In this document: in pieces, positions 13,207 to 13,369 of the stretch | Position numbering within the stretch: position 1 is the first letter of the stretch | Layout of the letters: each line of letters starts with the position of its first letter | Source: CAZWES01 sp964632395 | Lineage (GTDB): Bacteria; Patescibacteriota; Gracilibacteria; Peribacterales; Peribacteraceae | NCBI GenBank assembly: GCA_964632395.1 | Contig: CAZWES010000028.1 | Coordinates: 1-13,369 of the forward strand | Direction: 5' to 3' | Length of the DNA stretch: 13,369 bases | Notes under the pieces: model-generated | Seen by the model: only the letters and a program-made list of their open reading frames with translations | What the model was told of the DNA's origin: nothing | The model's database searches: none | Position numbers and translations under genes: made by a program

Positions 13207-13369
13207 TCAACCTAACGCTTCCAATAGCCTTTTATACACTTCCGGATCCCTTTCAGGATCAACTACGCCAACTAAGGACTCTCGCAATGCACGATCTTCT
13301 GGTTGAACCTGAGCCAGTGAAAAACCCTGTGCTACGCCCCTGCGTTCCGCTTCGCTCCACTCCGGGGCT
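13207..13369 (-). CDS. C-terminal end of an unidentified protein, cut by the window edge
   Basis: The minus-strand frame enters from the right edge and reads APEWSEAERRGVAQ, then continues through VQPEDRALRESLVGVVDPER and DPEVYKRLLEALG to a TGA at 13209-13207. The 53 visible residues have a protein-like composition with an amphipathic C-terminal helix. I do not recognise the family, and it does not look like the end of RimP, the usual upstream neighbour of nusA. The segment at the edge coincides with a palindrome (13336-13368). The stop is followed at once by the candidate nusA promoter. Confidence 0.6.
   Translation of the reverse strand, partial: APEWSEAERRGVAQGFSLAQVQPEDRALRESLVGVVDPERDPEVYKRLLEALG
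13336..13368. repeat. short palindromic segment at the right edge
   Basis: GCCCC (13336-13340) pairs with GGGGC (13364-13368), enclosing GGAGTGGAGCGAAGCGGAAC on the minus strand, a word typical of dispersed palindromes with GAGCGAAGCG-type cores. It is read in frame as PEWSEAERRG. The arms are short and the window ends here, so the full extent is unknown. Confidence 0.3.

Overview
The window looks like chromosomal DNA from a small-genome bacterium, most likely of the candidate phyla radiation (a Peregrinibacteria-like lineage is my guess, low confidence). The reasons are dense housekeeping genes in an unusual order, an S6-S18 pair with no ssb gene between them, almost no Shine-Dalgarno sequences, and many short palindromic elements in and between genes. 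TGA is an ordinary stop (it ends rpsR, holB and the gene cut by the right edge), so this is not the recoded SR1/Gracilibacteria genetic code.

Layout from left to right. (1) 1-1849, plus strand: a terminator, an unrecognised 258-aa protein, then a winged-helix protein fused to a ComF-like phosphoribosyltransferase domain. A perfect 13-bp inverted repeat abuts its start codon and looks like an autoregulatory operator. (2) 1858-7137, minus strand: a class A penicillin-binding protein (peptidoglycan synthase), then aspS, then a tRNA-Leu(UAG) with its own candidate promoter. The AspRS carries His and Gly at the positions that mark non-discriminating enzymes. (3) 7335-9941, plus strand: rpsF, rpsR, holB (clamp-loader delta') and a membrane-anchored TPR protein; the last three are joined by ATGA overlaps. 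(4) 9955-11701: a family 2 glycosyltransferase (minus) and tsaB (plus), diverging from starts only about 10 bp apart. (5) 11734-13369, minus strand: the end of an unidentified gene, then nusA with a roughly 160-nt leader, convergent with tsaB across a shared bidirectional terminator.

Functionally the window combines translation (AspRS, tRNA-Leu, S6, S18, TsaB for the t6A tRNA modification), transcription (NusA), replication (delta') and envelope synthesis (PBP1, glycosyltransferase). The standout theme is a set of palindromic, hairpin-forming segments lying in frame inside otherwise conserved genes: tsaB, the glycosyltransferase, the PBP just after its KTG motif, possibly the PBP N-terminus, and the end of the edge gene. 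Another hairpin sits in the nusA leader. They resemble the coding palindromic elements described in Rickettsia. The nusA leader also holds a terminator-like hairpin and a diverged duplicate of the first eight nusA codons that runs into a stop.
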